Source of the DNA: an uncultured Lachnospiraceae bacterium
Lineage (GTDB): Bacteria > Bacillota_A > Clostridia > Lachnospirales > Lachnospiraceae
Reading direction: 5' to 3'
NCBI GenBank assembly: GCA_947177885.1
Contig: CAMWWF010000202.1
Coordinates: 1-5,849, forward strand
Length of the DNA stretch: 5,849 bases
The translations under genes and the position numbers were made by a program. Under the pieces are notes generated by a model. It worked only from the letters and a program-made list of their open reading frames with translations, was not told the DNA's origin and did not search any database. Shown in pieces: positions 5,518 through 5,849 of this stretch (positions are counted from its first letter, which is position 1; each line of letters starts with the position of its first letter).

Positions 5518-5849
5518 TCAGAAATCAACTGTAAAAATTACTTGATAATTTCCCTTTAGAGCATTCTCGTAAAATGAAAGTATCTCTTCGCTCCAACCCA
5601 AGGTATGCTCCAATCCATCATCGTCTTTATAGCGAAAGCTTTCATCCTCAATCTTCCAAAAATTGTTTCGTATCAATTCCTGCAAATTGTTACGGTGTAA
5701 ATATTCAACTATCTCTTCTATGTCATGTTGATTTTTTAAGGTAATTACATCGTCATCATCATCTGCCAGAAATTCTCCGCCAAAAACAATATTCGTTGGG
5801 ATTCTGTTTTCATCATTCCACTTTCCCTCTCCCAGACAATACTGAATCC
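5518..5849 (-). CDS. DUF1877/YfbM-like protein, N-terminus outside window
   Basis: I translated 109 residues in one frame from the right edge to a TGA at 5518-5520; no start is visible. The order of features fits the DUF1877 (YfbM-like) family: NIVFGGEFL near residues 19-27 corresponds to the family's I-x-GG segment, an acidic DDDDD run follows, then a helix HDIEEIVEYLHRNN (41-54), an isolated tryptophan (64), and the C-terminal WSEEILSFYENALKGNYQVI (85-104), which matches the family's ending of a helix plus a final strand. This is a small, probably cytoplasmic protein of unknown biochemical function, sometimes near toxin/immunity or accessory genes. It is convergent with the orphan plus-strand unit and ends 22 bases from the hairpin. 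The family call comes from remembered pattern rather than a search; an unrelated SMI1-like or immunity protein remains possible. Confidence 0.6.
   Translation of the reverse strand, partial: IQYCLGEGKWNDENRIPTNIVFGGEFLADDDDDVITLKNQHDIEEIVEYLHRNNLQELIRNNFWKIEDESFRYKDDDGLEHTLGWSEEILSFYENALKGNYQVIFTVDF

Overview
The window reads as low-to-mid GC Firmicute DNA, most likely a gut Clostridia/Lachnospiraceae-type genome. This rests on strong GGAGG-type ribosome binding sites, sigma-A-like promoters, and the style of the ABC and AAA ATPase proteins. No taxonomic marker gene is present, so the assignment is an inference. Almost all coding sequence is on the minus strand. The transporter half (about 1-3700) looks richer in GC than the right-hand third (about 4850-5849), which is AT-rich.

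From right to left, in the direction of minus-strand transcription, the layout is as follows. (1) 5518-5849: the C-terminal 109 residues of a DUF1877/YfbM-like protein, running off the right edge. (2) 5191-5505: a short plus-strand unit with a perfect consensus promoter, a 40-codon ORF, a strong ribosome binding site with almost nothing behind it, and a hairpin terminator shared with the convergent DUF1877 gene. (3) 4967-5137: a 56-codon relic carrying the C-terminal tail of an otherwise missing ABC exporter ATPase. (4) 4057-4853: a decayed AAA/OLD-like ATPase gene that keeps a plausible promoter, ribosome binding site, Walker A and the LSTG signature, but has lost its middle, its frame and its C-terminus. 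(5) 3661-4204: overlapping open frames of unknown identity that may be one decayed gene, reaching into the start of the next gene. (6) 1766-3673: a complete 635-residue ABC exporter half-transporter. (7) 1-1607: a second half-transporter, cut by the left edge after 535 codons.

The two tandem ABC half-transporters are the only clearly functional system. Same strand, same architecture (membrane domain then ATPase) and close spacing suggest a heterodimeric exporter; the substrate cannot be read from the sequence. The left gene has a charged insertion in its ATPase domain built partly from two 15-residue tandem repeats. The interval 3700-5500 looks like a graveyard of broken genes between intact ones. 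I do not see a convincing new system. The most useful leads are the repeat insertion, the layered frame relics upstream of the exporter, and the orphan plus-strand transcript with a perfect promoter.
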